From contig NZ_KN882175.1 in NCBI RefSeq assembly GCF_000934755.1, forward strand, positions 210,456-274,455: a stretch of 64,000 bases of DNA, given 5' to 3'. The notes below the pieces were generated by a model. It had not been told where the DNA came from. It saw nothing but the letters and a program-made list of their open reading frames with translations, and did not search any database. A program made the translations under genes and the position numbers. The stretch comes from Desulfonatronovibrio magnus (GTDB lineage Bacteria > Desulfobacterota > Desulfovibrionia > Desulfovibrionales > Desulfonatronovibrionaceae). Shown here in pieces: positions 43,886-53,596 of this stretch. Every line of letters begins with the position of its first letter. Position 1 is the first letter of the stretch.

Positions 43886-44753
43886 GATCCCTGCCCGCAG
43901 GCAGGCTGCTGATAATTCCTACCATGGTTAGTGCGCCCACGAGGCCGAAAACATAACTTACCGGCAAAAAATCTATCCTGACCCACAAAGGGGCAAAATA
44001 TAATATATCCTTAACCAGCAAATGACCGCCTTTGAGCAGCAAAACCGACAATATTCCTCCGCACATACCCTGAACAGCACCGGTAATAATCAAGGGCAGC
44101 CTGATATATCCTGAGCTTGCTCCAATCAGAGAAAGAATTTCCACTTCTTCCTTTCTGTTGATCTGATTGAGCTTTAAGGTATTGGCCACCACAAGCCCGG
44201 TAATGACAAACATCAGACCGATCAGGGGAACAAAAATTCTGGAGACAATATTCAGCCAGTTTCTGGCCATATCCATCTGCAGAGGATTATAGCTGATTCT
44301 GTCAATGCCTGGCAATTGCTGGAGATCATTATAAATTGACCTGGCCCGATTATCAGAATCGGATGATGCAAGAGAAAACTCGATCAAGGCTGTTGACGGG
44401 AGAGGGTTGGACTTACTCAGATGACCGGGATCAAAATCACTCCCCATGGAATCCACGAGAAGCTGCAAAGCCTGTTCTGGAGTAAAGGTTTCCACGGAGT
44501 CTATATCCCATTCAGCAATGAGTGCCCACTGCTCTTCTACTTCCTCCATGGGATAGCCATGTTCCCAGTAGACCTGATATTCTATCTTGTCTTGAGTGGT
44601 AGTCACTATGACATTGAAATTATAAAGAAGAAGCAGAAACAGTCCTGCCAGAAAAGACACAAATGTGACCGCACTCAGGGTAAAAATCTGAGCCCATTTG
44701 TTACGTCCCAGATTGAGCAGGCCCTGAATAAAAAGGTGAAAAAATATTCTCAT
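43878..44753 (-). CDS. ftsX: Cell division protein FtsX
   Basis: A 291-residue permease-like protein with four membrane segments: one near the N-terminus (IFTLSAVTFVSFLAGLFLLL) and three in the C-terminal half. The periplasmic loop contains FTPEQALQLL and NPLPSTALIEF. The MacB/FtsX core NRKEEVEILSLIGASSGYIR is present. With FtsE it controls peptidoglycan hydrolases at the septum. It overlaps ftsE by 4 bases. Confidence 0.95.
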   Translation of the reverse strand: MRIFFHLFIQGLLNLGRNKWAQIFTLSAVTFVSFLAGLFLLLLYNFNVIVTTTQDKIEYQVYWEHGYPMEEVEEQWALIAEWDIDSVETFTPEQALQLLVDSMGSDFDPGHLSKSNPLPSTALIEFSLASSDSDNRARSIYNDLQQLPGIDRISYNPLQMDMARNWLNIVSRIFVPLIGLMFVITGLVVANTLKLNQINRKEEVEILSLIGASSGYIRLPLIITGAVQGMCGGILSVLLLKGGHLLVKDILYFAPLWVRIDFLPVSYVFGLVGALTMVGIISSLPAGRDHA

Positions 44754-45454
44754 GGGTTATTATCTTCAAGCGACCAGTTGGCGTCCACAATACTCCCATC
44801 TTTCAGGCATAGTGTCTTGGCGCTGTTCAGACTTTTGATCAGATCCTCGTTGTGAGTGGCAAACACTACAGTAGTGCCATGAACATGAAACTGTCTGAAG
44901 ACTTCCATTAGCTGCCAGGAAAGCTTGGAATCAAGATTGCCCGTGGGCTCATCAGCAAGAAGTACCTGGGGGTTTACTACAACAGCCCTGGCCACAGCCA
45001 CGCGCTGCTGTTCTCCTCCGGAAAGTTCCCTGCACAGGCACCATGATTTTTTGTCAAGCCTGAGACCACGCAACACCGCCCTTACCCTTTTCTGGACTTT
45101 ATTTTTGACCATTCCCCTGACAATCAGAGGCAGGGCCACATTTTCCCAGACAGTGCGATCAGGCAAAATTTTGAAATCCTGAAACACTATTGCCACCTGC
45201 CGTCTGAGAAGATGCAGCTTTTTCTTGGGTAATGATTTAAGCTCAAAACCGGCTATGGATGCTGCTCCTCGCTGAAGGGGCAGGCTGCCATGCAATATGC
45301 GCATAAGTGTAGTCTTCCCGGCCCCGGAAGGTCCTGTAAGAAATAAAAAGTCACCCTTATTGAGAACAAAGGAAATATTCTTGAGGGCCCAGTAACGCCC
45401 GAAAGAGTGTGAAAGATACCTGGTATTAATCATATTGCAAATCAAATGATACAA
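44750..45454 (-). CDS. ftsE: Cell division ATP-binding protein FtsE
   Basis: An ABC ATPase with Walker A GPSGAGKTTLMR, signature ELSGGEQQRVAVARA, Walker B VLLADEPTGNLD and H-loop FATHNE. The ATG 7 codons in (45433; MINTRYLSHSFGRYWALKNI) matches family starts better than the first one. It energises FtsX. A dispersed repeat lies immediately upstream, where the promoter would be expected. Confidence 0.95.
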   Translation of the reverse strand: MYHLICNMINTRYLSHSFGRYWALKNISFVLNKGDFLFLTGPSGAGKTTLMRILHGSLPLQRGAASIAGFELKSLPKKKLHLLRRQVAIVFQDFKILPDRTVWENVALPLIVRGMVKNKVQKRVRAVLRGLRLDKKSWCLCRELSGGEQQRVAVARAVVVNPQVLLADEPTGNLDSKLSWQLMEVFRQFHVHGTTVVFATHNEDLIKSLNSAKTLCLKDGSIVDANWSLEDNNP

Positions 45455-45463
45455 ACGCTGGTT

Positions 45464-45620
45464 GTGCCCGCAACTCAGTTATCTGTTATTTGTTAATTGT
45501 TATCAGGGTAAGGCAGAAAATTAAGGCTTTTGTTCTTCAACAATTAACTATTAACTGATAACTGATAACAATTTATTGTTTTTATCTACAGGATTGAAGC
45601 GGGTAAGTTACTAACGCGGG
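45464..45620 (-). repeat. Dispersed repeat family R3, copy 4 (inverted)
   Basis: The reverse complement of the other R3 copies, running from a GGTTGTGCCCGCAACTCAGT end to AGTTACTAACGCGGG. It lies between nrdJ and ftsE, directly upstream of ftsE. Confidence 0.85.
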
Positions 45621-45628
45621 TTCTGCTT

Positions 45629-47872
45629 TTACCCACATTTGGTATAACCGCAGCTATTGCATACAAAACAGCCCTCCTGAAAGACCAGCTCACCTGAACA
45701 ATCAGGACAGACCGGTTTATGCAGGCTCTTATAGTCACTGCCTTTCATTTTCTTGTCCTGAAGGTACCTGTTCTCAAGAACCCAGCCTACGGCATCAGGA
45801 ATAGATAACAACAAACCTTTCTTTTGAAATACAGGATGTTCCCCGCCGATGCCCTTGATCTGTTTCACTACATCCCGGACATCAACCCCGGAACGAAGGG
45901 CCAGCGAAACCAGCCTGCCAATGGCCTCTGCCTTGGCTGTAATGGACCTGCCTGAACGGCCAATGGTGGCAAATACTTCAAAAGGCTTACCATCCACCTC
46001 ATTTACTGTCAGGTATAGTTCGCCAAGTCCAGTCCTGACCTTCTGGGTAAAGCCGTAGACAATGTCCGGGCGCTCTTTGACTCCGGCACTGACAGTCTTT
46101 TCCTTGCTATCCTTGGCTTTTTGTCCGTCACCAGTACATAATACCTGTGAGCTTTTACATCCGTCTCTGTAGACTGTCACTCCCTTACAGCCCATTTCAT
46201 AGGCCATCCAGTAAATACTCCATATGTCTTCAATCGTGGCTTCATGGGGCAAATTGACAGTTTTGGAAACTGCATTGTCAGTATATTTCTGAAAAGCTGC
46301 CTGCATCTTAAGGTGATACTCAGGAGAAATATCCATGGCTGTTACAAACACATCACGAAGAGACCGGCTCAAAAAGTCCATTTTACTGATGCTGCCCTTG
46401 CGGGCGATACTCTCCATTAACCCCACGCTGTGATCCTGAGATTTTTTCAGGGCTGCTTCAAGATGAGGATTCACCTCCACCAGCCTTTCTCCATCCATGA
46501 CCTGACGGGTGAAGCTCAACGCAAACACAGGTTCAACGCCTGACGAACACCCTGCAATGATGGACAATGTTCCTGTAGGAGCAATGGTTGTGGTGGTAGC
46601 ATTGCGATAAGGACCAAAATTCTGTCTGGCATAAACCGAATCATCATAACCAGGAAAAGGTCCTCTCTCAGAAGCAAGAATCTTGGATGCGGATTTGGAT
46701 TCCTTTTCAACAAACTCCATAATCTTTTCAGCCAGAACTAATGCTTTATGACTATTATAAGGTATCTCAAGCTGAAACAAAAGATCTGCCCAGCCCATAA
46801 CACCCAGCCCGATCTTGCGATTTTTCCGGACCATTTCAGTAATTCTGTCCAGCGGATATCTTGAAGCGTCTATAACGTTATCCAGAAAACGCACACTCAA
46901 ATGAATTGTTTGCTTAAGTCCCTGCCAGTCAACTCCATCACCAGACTCAGGGGCATAAAATTTATCAAGATTGATGGAACCAAGATTACATGCTTCGTAA
47001 GGTAGCAATGGCTGCTCGCCACATGGATTTGTACTTTCAATCTCACCCTGCTCAGGAGTGGGATTGTCCCGATTGATACGATCCAGAAATATAATCCCGG
47101 GATCTCCACTTTCCCATGCCTTGTGAACCAGCAAAGAAAATACATCCCTGGCCTTAATTCTGTCTTTTTCCTTTCCAGTATGTGGAGCAATTAAAGGATA
47201 TTCATCATCATTTTCCACCGCCTGCATGAAAACTTCTGTAAGACCGATGGAAAGATTAAAATTATTCAGATCACCGTCCCTCTCCTTAGCCCTGATAAAA
47301 TCGATAATATCTGGATGATCCACTCGCAGAATACCCATATTGGCTCCACGCCGTGTTCCACCCTGTTTGACCTGTTCTGTGGCAGTATTGAAAATTTTCA
47401 AAAACGAAATAGGACCTGATGCAATGCCCCCTGTCGAGCCCACTCGGCTGGCTTTGGCTCTGAGCCTTGAAAAAGAAAAACCAGTGCCTCCTCCGGATTT
47501 ATGTATCAAGGCAGCATACTTGATGGCATCAAAAATTTCTTCCATGGAGTCGCCTACCGGCAAAACAAAGCAGGCAGCAAGCTGACCAAGTTCTGTTCCA
47601 GCATTCATCAGGGTAGGTGAATTAGGCAAAAATTTAAATTCAATCATCATGTCATAAAAAATTCTTGCCAGTTCTTCTGCATTTAACGATGACTGCTCAT
47701 ATTTCTGTTCTTCGTTGGCTATGCTGGAGGCAACGCGCCAGAACATGGCTTTATAATCCTCGAGAGGCTGTCCATCCCCACCTTTTTGCAGGTATCTTTT
47801 ATTTAAAACTGTCTTGGCATTATCGTTTAATATCGGCACCTTCAGGTCTGCCGGTAATGGGCTGGGCTTCAT
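45629..47872 (-). CDS. nrdJ: Adenosylcobalamin-dependent ribonucleotide reductase (class II)
   Basis: A 747-residue NrdJ that reduces ribonucleotides to deoxyribonucleotides using coenzyme B12 and works with or without oxygen. Family segments include NSPTLMNAGTELGQLAACFV, HKSGGGTGFSFSRLR, STNPCGEQPLLPYEACNLGS and ATTTTIAPTGTLSIIAGCSS. The C-terminus has four cysteines in CPDCSGELVFQEGCFVCNSC, a zinc-ribbon that relays electrons. AGAGGA precedes the ATG. I looked for a cobalamin riboswitch upstream and saw none. Confidence 0.96.
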   Translation of the reverse strand: MKPSPLPADLKVPILNDNAKTVLNKRYLQKGGDGQPLEDYKAMFWRVASSIANEEQKYEQSSLNAEELARIFYDMMIEFKFLPNSPTLMNAGTELGQLAACFVLPVGDSMEEIFDAIKYAALIHKSGGGTGFSFSRLRAKASRVGSTGGIASGPISFLKIFNTATEQVKQGGTRRGANMGILRVDHPDIIDFIRAKERDGDLNNFNLSIGLTEVFMQAVENDDEYPLIAPHTGKEKDRIKARDVFSLLVHKAWESGDPGIIFLDRINRDNPTPEQGEIESTNPCGEQPLLPYEACNLGSINLDKFYAPESGDGVDWQGLKQTIHLSVRFLDNVIDASRYPLDRITEMVRKNRKIGLGVMGWADLLFQLEIPYNSHKALVLAEKIMEFVEKESKSASKILASERGPFPGYDDSVYARQNFGPYRNATTTTIAPTGTLSIIAGCSSGVEPVFALSFTRQVMDGERLVEVNPHLEAALKKSQDHSVGLMESIARKGSISKMDFLSRSLRDVFVTAMDISPEYHLKMQAAFQKYTDNAVSKTVNLPHEATIEDIWSIYWMAYEMGCKGVTVYRDGCKSSQVLCTGDGQKAKDSKEKTVSAGVKERPDIVYGFTQKVRTGLGELYLTVNEVDGKPFEVFATIGRSGRSITAKAEAIGRLVSLALRSGVDVRDVVKQIKGIGGEHPVFQKKGLLLSIPDAVGWVLENRYLQDKKMKGSDYKSLHKPVCPDCSGELVFQEGCFVCNSCGYTKCG

Positions 47873-48184
47873 GTAAATCCTCTTATAATGGTTTTTTGTT
47901 CAAATCGACTGTATTTTTACAATACCTTTGTTCAGAAAAAGCCTTGCAATTCTTTATCACCTGGTTTTGAAATTGCGGTCATCCCCAAAATTTTACAATA
48001 ATTCTCCAGGATATTCCAGAAAAAAAACAGAGACAAACGTATACTGTTTACAGCTTTTTATAAAATAAATATCAATGACTTGGCCAAAAGTTGCGGTTAT
48101 GGTAGACTCAAATAATTTATATCAGTCACTATTACAGGCGCTTACAAGTAACTGGAATCATATTGGAAATAAAATCAAAGCATT

Positions 48185-48385
48185 ATGTTTTTGCCATACA
48201 GATTGCTTTGGTCGCTTAGGCTCACTCTTGGGTGACAGGTTTTCAGCAACCACATCCCTGACACCTCAGGTGTCATTGCGAGCGAGTCTTCGAGCGCGGC
48301 AATCCCTAACGCGCTAAGGCTAATCTTTAGTTACTCACAGGTTCGGTCCCGGTCCGCCCGGGGGAGGAGTTTACAAGCAACTACA
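48185..48385 (+). repeat. Dispersed repeat family R4, copy 3
   Basis: From TTTTTGCCATACAGATTGCT through GTCATTGCGAGCGAGTCTTC to GTTACTCACAGGTTCGGTCC and GGGGGAGGAG. Same order as 478-765; inverse of 20470-20690. Confidence 0.85.
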
Positions 48386-48503
48386 ATCGTTTTGCTAATA
48401 AAATCAGATGTTTACAGTTTTTACATTTTTACGATTTTTGCTTATGATTGATGCTCATTTGCCTGATAATTTCCGTCAAAGATGAGAGCTTTGCGCCTGG
48501 CAC

Positions 48504-48605
48504 AGGGACTGTCCCTCGCTGTGTAAATTTTATCATTAAGGCAAATTTCTACCATGAACCTATGCAACATCAATCTTTTTTATAGTACCTCGCGGGGACT
48601 GTCCC
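48504..48605 (-). repeat. Dispersed repeat family R5, copy 2 (inverted)
   Basis: GGGACTGTCCCTCGCTGTGT at the left and ACCTCGCGGGGACTGTCCC at the right; reverse complement of 27011-27113. Confidence 0.75.
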
Positions 48606-48629
48606 AACTTTCAGAAAAGTGACAGACTC

Positions 48630-48680
48630 GTAAAGTTACTCACAAGTTCGGTCCCGGTCCGCCCGGGGGAGGAGCTTCTA
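48630..48680 (+). repeat. R4 tail-only copy
   Basis: AAAGTTACTCACAAGTTCGG then TCCCGGTCCGCCCGGGGGAG, nearly identical to the tail of the full copy 300 bases to the left. Confidence 0.75.
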
Positions 48681-48789
48681 AACAATTGATACTATCTGAA
48701 AACGTAACATCTTTTCCTTTCCAGCCATGAAAAATGCATGAGCACTCTGGTTAATCCCAATGCTCAAAAAAATCCATAAGGTTTAAATT

Positions 48790-49611
48790 GTGAAAATTAT
48801 TGTATCATTCATCAGCGTCCTGCTCTTCTTATATCTTGTCATACTGGGGTATATGTACCTGTTTCAACACAGGATGATATATATACCTTTTTCTCAAATT
48901 GAATCTGACCCGGAACAGATCGGCCTGAGTTATCAGGAAGTATACCTGGACTCCCAGGGGAAGGAGATCCATGGCTGGTTTATTCCGGCAGAGAATGAAC
49001 GTGGCGTAATACTATTCTGTCATGGCAATGCAGGCAATATCTCTCATCGCCTGCAGACAATTTCCATATTTAACTCCCTGAATATGTCCACATTTATATT
49101 TGATTATCAGGGATATGGGAAAAGCAGCGGAAGGCCCGGGGAAAAAGCTACATACCAAGATGCTCTTGCTGCCTGGACATATCTGACCGAAACCCGAAAC
49201 ATCCAGGAGAACAGAATATTCATTTTCGGCCGCTCCCTTGGAGGTGCTGTTGCAGCCGAGCTTGGAGCACGCAAGTCTCCTGCAGGAATTGTTTTGGAGT
49301 CAACTTTTACCAGCGTTCCTGATCTTGGGTCTGAGCTTTTTAGATTTCTTCCAGTAAGACTTCTGTCGCGCTTCAAGTATAACACCTTAGAAAAAGTGGA
49401 AAGCTTTTCCGCTCCAGTTAAGATCATACACAGCCAGGATGACGAAATAATCCCTTTCCATCATGGGCGCACTCTTTACAAGGCTTCCCCGGAACCCAGA
49501 TATTTTACTGAAATTTCAGGAGGGCACAATACAGGCTTTATGGAGAGTATTGAGGAATACACCATGGCTCTTGATGAATTTTTCGAAAGATATCAACCAT
49601 CAGCAGAATGA
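48790..49611 (+). CDS. Membrane-anchored alpha/beta hydrolase (YfhR/BEM46-like)
   Basis: A 273-residue protein starting at GTG. One N-terminal membrane segment (IIVSFISVLLFLYLVILGYM) is followed by an alpha/beta hydrolase fold. The oxyanion region is LFCHGNAGNISHR, the nucleophile elbow IFGRSLGGAVA (Ser about 152), the acid HSQDDEIIPF and the histidine GGHNTGF. The substrate of this family is unknown; serine esterase activity on lipids or peptides is likely. It is a single-gene unit. Confidence 0.9.
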   Translation: MKIIVSFISVLLFLYLVILGYMYLFQHRMIYIPFSQIESDPEQIGLSYQEVYLDSQGKEIHGWFIPAENERGVILFCHGNAGNISHRLQTISIFNSLNMSTFIFDYQGYGKSSGRPGEKATYQDALAAWTYLTETRNIQENRIFIFGRSLGGAVAAELGARKSPAGIVLESTFTSVPDLGSELFRFLPVRLLSRFKYNTLEKVESFSAPVKIIHSQDDEIIPFHHGRTLYKASPEPRYFTEISGGHNTGFMESIEEYTMALDEFFERYQPSAE

Positions 49612-49728
49612 GTGGTCAATATCCCGCACCTCATTCATAGAAAATGCCTGACAGATAATAAAGCCAGCACTCCGAAATCCTGAGCACTCACACTGATTGA
49701 ATTAAAACAATCCACTCATAATTCTGGT

Positions 49729-50901
49729 CTATGGCTTGTCCTCATCAGAGCCGATATAGCAAGTCTGGTCTTCAGGTTTTTGTGCTGATTTTAAAGACTG
49801 CTCTGTAAAACCGTTAATGGGACCAAGGTACCTGCGGTCTCGTTCTGCCACAGGCGGACTCTGCATGTAGACCGTCATTAGATGTGCCAGAGATTCCATG
49901 GACCCAAGATGAGTCCTCTCGTAACCATGAGATGCATCTACACCAAAGCAGGTCAGCGCAGTTCTCAGATCATTGCCTGCTTCAATGGCTGAAGCGGCAT
50001 CGCATCTATAGTAACGGAATACATCCCTTTGATGAAGAATCTTGTGCCTATGACAAAGTTCAATGAGCAGGTGTGTCAAGTGATAGTCAAAAGGTCCACT
50101 GGAGTCTTTGATACATATTGTTACGCCTTTCTCAAATCTGTTACGGCCTTCTACAAGAGGGGCATTATCAATACTGACCATTTCCGCCACATCACCATGC
50201 AAAATACCGGAAGCACCTGAACCAACCTCTTCAGAAATGGTAAAAAGCAGATGGCAGTCTATGGGCAGAGTGATCTCAGCTTCAACAACTGCATGCGCTG
50301 CAGCAAGCAGCACAGCCACCCCGGCCTTATTGTCGAGATGCCTGGCATTGACATAACCACCTGGGCTGATCTCTAAAGGTGAGTCAATGGATACCCAGTC
50401 CCCCACGTTAAAACCAAGTTCCACAAGATCATCAACACTCAAAGAGTCTTCGTCCACTCTGACCTCTAATTGATCCCAGGTGACAGGCTGAGTGTCAATT
50501 TCCTGGTCATAAGCATGTCCTGATGACTTAAGAGGCAAAATAGTCCCTCTACGGGCACCAAAATCGGTAAAAATACTGACTCTTGCACCCTCAGCAAACC
50601 GGCTGGACCAGGTTCCAATGGATGTTATGGACAAACGTCCATTACTCTTGAGCCTTGTAACCATGGCCCCCAAAGTATCTAAATGAGCTACCACAGCCCG
50701 GTCAGGAGATGATTTATGCCCTTTGATATCCGCCCTGATAGCTCCTCTCCTGGTCAACTCATAGCTGATGCCAAGATTCTCTAATTCATTACAGGTAAAA
50801 TGAACAATTTTATCAGTGTAACCTGTGGGACTGGGAATATTCAAAAGTTTACCCAGTATTTTTTTCATATAATGCATGTCAATTGACAGTTTACTTTCCA
50901 T
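49729..50901 (-). CDS. M42-family metallopeptidase (NAGGN-osmoprotectant type)
   Basis: A 390-residue dinuclear-metal aminopeptidase-like protein. Metal ligands can be seen: His/Asp in VVAHLDTLGA, Asp in ARHLDNKAGVAVL, Glu pair in FTISEEVGSGA, Asp in SIDNAPL and His in YERTHLGSMESL. The long form and its wording (TRRGAIRADIKG, GTWSSRFAEGARV) recall the M42 peptidase of the N-acetylglutaminylglutamine amide osmoprotectant cluster. The two synthesis genes of that cluster are not in this window. General M42 peptidase is the safe call. Confidence 0.82.
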   Translation of the reverse strand: MESKLSIDMHYMKKILGKLLNIPSPTGYTDKIVHFTCNELENLGISYELTRRGAIRADIKGHKSSPDRAVVAHLDTLGAMVTRLKSNGRLSITSIGTWSSRFAEGARVSIFTDFGARRGTILPLKSSGHAYDQEIDTQPVTWDQLEVRVDEDSLSVDDLVELGFNVGDWVSIDSPLEISPGGYVNARHLDNKAGVAVLLAAAHAVVEAEITLPIDCHLLFTISEEVGSGASGILHGDVAEMVSIDNAPLVEGRNRFEKGVTICIKDSSGPFDYHLTHLLIELCHRHKILHQRDVFRYYRCDAASAIEAGNDLRTALTCFGVDASHGYERTHLGSMESLAHLMTVYMQSPPVAERDRRYLGPINGFTEQSLKSAQKPEDQTCYIGSDEDKP

Positions 50902-51028
50902 TTACTTTTCCTTGATAATATTTCTGTAGCTGGTAAATCGACGAGTAACTTATACCCCTCGTACCCAACCTTCAGCCTCCAGCCTCTTCTCCAAATTGTA
51001 GCTGAAGCCACAAACAACAGGTAAGACA

Positions 51029-51928
51029 CTAAGCCTGTCTCGGCATAATAATATCCACTCTTGTGCCCTGACCTTCCTTAGAAGATATCCAGAATCTTCC
51101 GTTAAACTGCTTTGTTACGCAATAAGCCTTGGTCAGGCCAAAGCCGCCTCCCATGGTTCTGCGCTCAACAGTGTTGGAAGCCCTGAACCCAAAGTCCACT
51201 ACCCTTTGAACTTCTTCTTCCGGGATGCCCATACCTGTATCTTCAACGGAAAAGCGCAGATTCTGACCATCATCAAGCAGACCGGCTAAAACTTTTCCCC
51301 CGGGATCAGTATATTTACGTGCATTGGCTATGAGATCGCGCATTACATCCTGAAAAACCGGTGGCATGAAAATATGGTCTCCGTCTACACTTTCCATCTG
51401 AAAGGCTACAAAATAGTCCTTTGGAGTCCAGGCCGCAATATTATATACAAAACCGTATCTGCCCTTGCTGTTTCTGGCTATTGCTTCGAAAACATCCAGA
51501 AAATTCTGTTTAAGCTGACTCAAATCATGCTTTTCCCACTTATTCGGGGCTTTGTACCTGGCAAGAATCTCCTGAGCTCTGACTTTAAGTATATTCAATA
51601 CAGAATTAATATTTTCTACCGACTCTCTGGCATCATCCTCATTTTGCAAATGAGGGTGGCTACTCAGCAGTTCCTGGACACGTTTCAAAATAAAATCAAG
51701 ATGTTCATCAATGTTTTGGGCATACTCAACAATCTTGTCAGAATCAGTCAGACCATCCTTTATTTTAAAGCACAGACCAACACAATCCTGCATGCACTGA
51801 TCCTGACCTGATAACATCTCAAGTATCTGCAATTCTCCCGAAATAATATTGATTACGTTGTAAAAACTGTGCATATCCAGCATAATACTGTCCTGGGGAC
51901 TCATGGGGACATCCTTAATTATTTCCAT
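51029..51928 (-). CDS. Sensor-less histidine kinase
   Basis: A protein of about 299 residues. The start is placed at the ATG at 51928, because AAGGAGG lies 8 bases before it; an ATG two codons upstream sits on the Shine-Dalgarno itself. A phospho-acceptor-like segment MLDMHSFYNVINII (His about 20) and a long helical stretch lead to a GHKL ATPase: DLIANARKYTDPGG (N box), VEDTGMGIPEEEV (G1), MGGGFGLTKAY (G2). No membrane segment, PAS or GAF domain and no response-regulator gene are near, so it is an orphan cytoplasmic kinase. Confidence 0.85.
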   Translation of the reverse strand: MEIIKDVPMSPQDSIMLDMHSFYNVINIISGELQILEMLSGQDQCMQDCVGLCFKIKDGLTDSDKIVEYAQNIDEHLDFILKRVQELLSSHPHLQNEDDARESVENINSVLNILKVRAQEILARYKAPNKWEKHDLSQLKQNFLDVFEAIARNSKGRYGFVYNIAAWTPKDYFVAFQMESVDGDHIFMPPVFQDVMRDLIANARKYTDPGGKVLAGLLDDGQNLRFSVEDTGMGIPEEEVQRVVDFGFRASNTVERRTMGGGFGLTKAYCVTKQFNGRFWISSKEGQGTRVDIIMPRQA

Positions 51929-52037
51929 GCTCATTCCTCCTTCAATGATTTTCTGCTTGTGCCGGGTACCTGGCTGTTTTGCCATGTCCACCTGTTTCAC
52001 CTTTCAGTCACGCATAACTATCACACATGCTAACAGT

Positions 52038-52190
52038 TCAGCCCTTTGCGTATGGCACGGGATCTGGCTCTTCCGAGAACTACCTGTTTCAAAAATGATA
52101 CTTTTAAACCATTGGTTGATTATCAAGTGGGCCTTAAGTGCCTGCTACCTGCTTTCCTTAAAAAAGCTAAACTGTTACCATACATAAACT
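52038..52190 (+). repeat. Dispersed repeat family R6, copy 1
   Basis: From AGCCCTTTGCGTATGGCAC through CTGGCTCTTCCG and ATTGGTTGAT to CCTGCTTTCCTTAAAAAAGC and TAAACTGTTAC. Aligns with 52470-52620. Confidence 0.72.
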
Positions 52191-52469
52191 GCATCAGCAT
52201 AAAAGACAATGCTTTCACTTTGTCCCTTAAGAAAAAAGTCACTTTCATGATGAATAATCAAGCTTAGATAGCAGGATCGCCTGAAGGCAGGCTTGACTTT
52301 TTACTGTTCATAAGAGAATAATTACAATTTTTCGTTACAGTTTAGTTCATGACAGTTATGACGGAAGAGGTCTCCCGGAACTGATTTTTTATCTGTAAGC
52401 CTTGACCAGACTTAATCAAAAAACCGAAACTTGCCATAGCTGAACATTCAAACTGTAATAACTCTAACA

Positions 52470-52620
52470 TCTTAGCCCTTTGCATGTGACACAGGGACTG
52501 ATTCTTCCGGAATCCTATTGTCTCAAAAATGAGACGATTAAAACACTGGTTGATGCTCAACCGGGGCCCGGAATGTCTATCCCCTGCTTTCCTTAAATAC
52601 AGCTAAGCTATTACTAACTG
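52470..52620 (+). repeat. Dispersed repeat family R6, copy 2
   Basis: From AGCCCTTTGCATGTGACAC through CTGATTCTTCCG and CTGGTTGATG to CCTGCTTTCCTTAAATACAG and CTAAGCTATTAC. It diverges in the middle from copy 1. A left-end fragment (TTTGCGTGTGGGATGGGGCC, TGGCTCTTCCGG) is at about 22515-22555 and a right-end fragment at 55207-55237. Confidence 0.72.
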
Positions 52621-52792
52621 GACAGTCAAAAGTTCTTATGCAACTCTTTGGGTTTATTGCATTTTACAAGCTTTAGATATCCAGACGTTTACAAAGCCTA
52701 ACTATTTGAAATCATAATATTTTTTTCTTAAACTAATAACAATTAACTGATAACTTTTAACTCTCAAGTTACTAAGAATCCAGGAGTTATTT

Positions 52793-53521
52793 ATGCCGGT
52801 ATTGGTAGTCAATGTTGATCATATAGCCACCATTAGACAGGCCAGAATGGGCAACGAACCTGACCCTGTGACTGCAGCCCACCTGGCGGAAATGGCCGGC
52901 GCAAGAGGGATAATTGTTCATCTGCGTGAAGACCGTAGACATATTCAGGACAGAGATGTAGAACTTTTGCGGTCCACCATCAAAACCAACCTTCACTTTG
53001 AAATGGCCGCGACTCGGGAAATGCAGGAAATAGCGCTTAAGACCATGCCGTACATGATATGTCTTGTCCCGGAAAAACGCCAGGAACTGACCACTGAAGG
53101 CGGACTGGAGTGCACTGGTCGTGAGAGCTTTTTGTCTGATTATCTTGCGCCCTTTCATGAAAAAAATATTCGCAGCAGCCTGTTTATTGATGCTGATCTT
53201 CATCAGATAGATGCTGCAGCAAAAGCAGGAACAGAATATATTGAAATCCACACAGGGCGATACTGCGATGCCGGAAATCACTTAGAGCAGCGCAAAGAAC
53301 TGGACAGAATAATTGCAGGTATCACCCATGCCCGAAAAATTGGGCTCAAAGTCAACTTAGGACATGGGCTCAATTACCAGAACATTTTTGGATTTCAGCA
53401 TGTACCTGGCATACATGAATACTCTATTGGTCACAGCATTATTTCCCGCGCTGTTCTTACAGGCATGTCCGAAGCAGTAGGAAGAATGGCGGACATTATC
53501 TCCGGGTTTAATAACACATAA
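52793..53521 (+). CDS. pdxJ: Pyridoxine 5'-phosphate synthase PdxJ
   Basis: A 242-residue TIM-barrel enzyme that condenses 1-deoxyxylulose 5-phosphate with 3-amino-1-hydroxyacetone phosphate to pyridoxine phosphate. [52 protein letters not shown] and [12 protein letters not shown] are intact. It is followed by nnr after 75 bases; acpS, often between these genes in relatives, is absent here. Confidence 0.97.
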   Translation: MPVLVVNVDHIATIRQARMGNEPDPVTAAHLAEMAGARGIIVHLREDRRHIQDRDVELLRSTIKTNLHFEMAATREMQEIALKTMPYMICLVPEKRQELTTEGGLECTGRESFLSDYLAPFHEKNIRSSLFIDADLHQIDAAAKAGTEYIEIHTGRYCDAGNHLEQRKELDRIIAGITHARKIGLKVNLGHGLNYQNIFGFQHVPGIHEYSIGHSIISRAVLTGMSEAVGRMADIISGFNNT

Positions 53522-53596
53522 ATAAGCAGCTGATTTCAAGCATGTTGCAGGAGCTTAAAACCAGGTTTATCAGCTGCATCGCTAACAGGGGTTGTT

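Larger units (their letters stand above)
47873..48789. other. Repeat-filled intergenic region
   Basis: A 917-base gap between divergent nrdJ and the hydrolase gene. It contains an R4 copy (48185-48385), an R5 copy (48504-48605) and an R4 tail (48630-48680). The AT-rich first 170 bases presumably hold the nrdJ promoter. No gene is seen. Confidence 0.6.
51929..52792. other. Gap with two direct R6 repeats
   Basis: No gene is seen in about 860 bases. It holds two diverged, same-direction copies of R6 and, at 52735-52775, a short piece of the R3 inverted repeat (AATAACAATTAACTGATAAC) close to the pdxJ start. Confidence 0.6.

Noticed and set aside
47873-48060. Cobalamin riboswitch upstream of nrdJ
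   Set aside because: No B12-box-like core could be found in the AT-rich leader.
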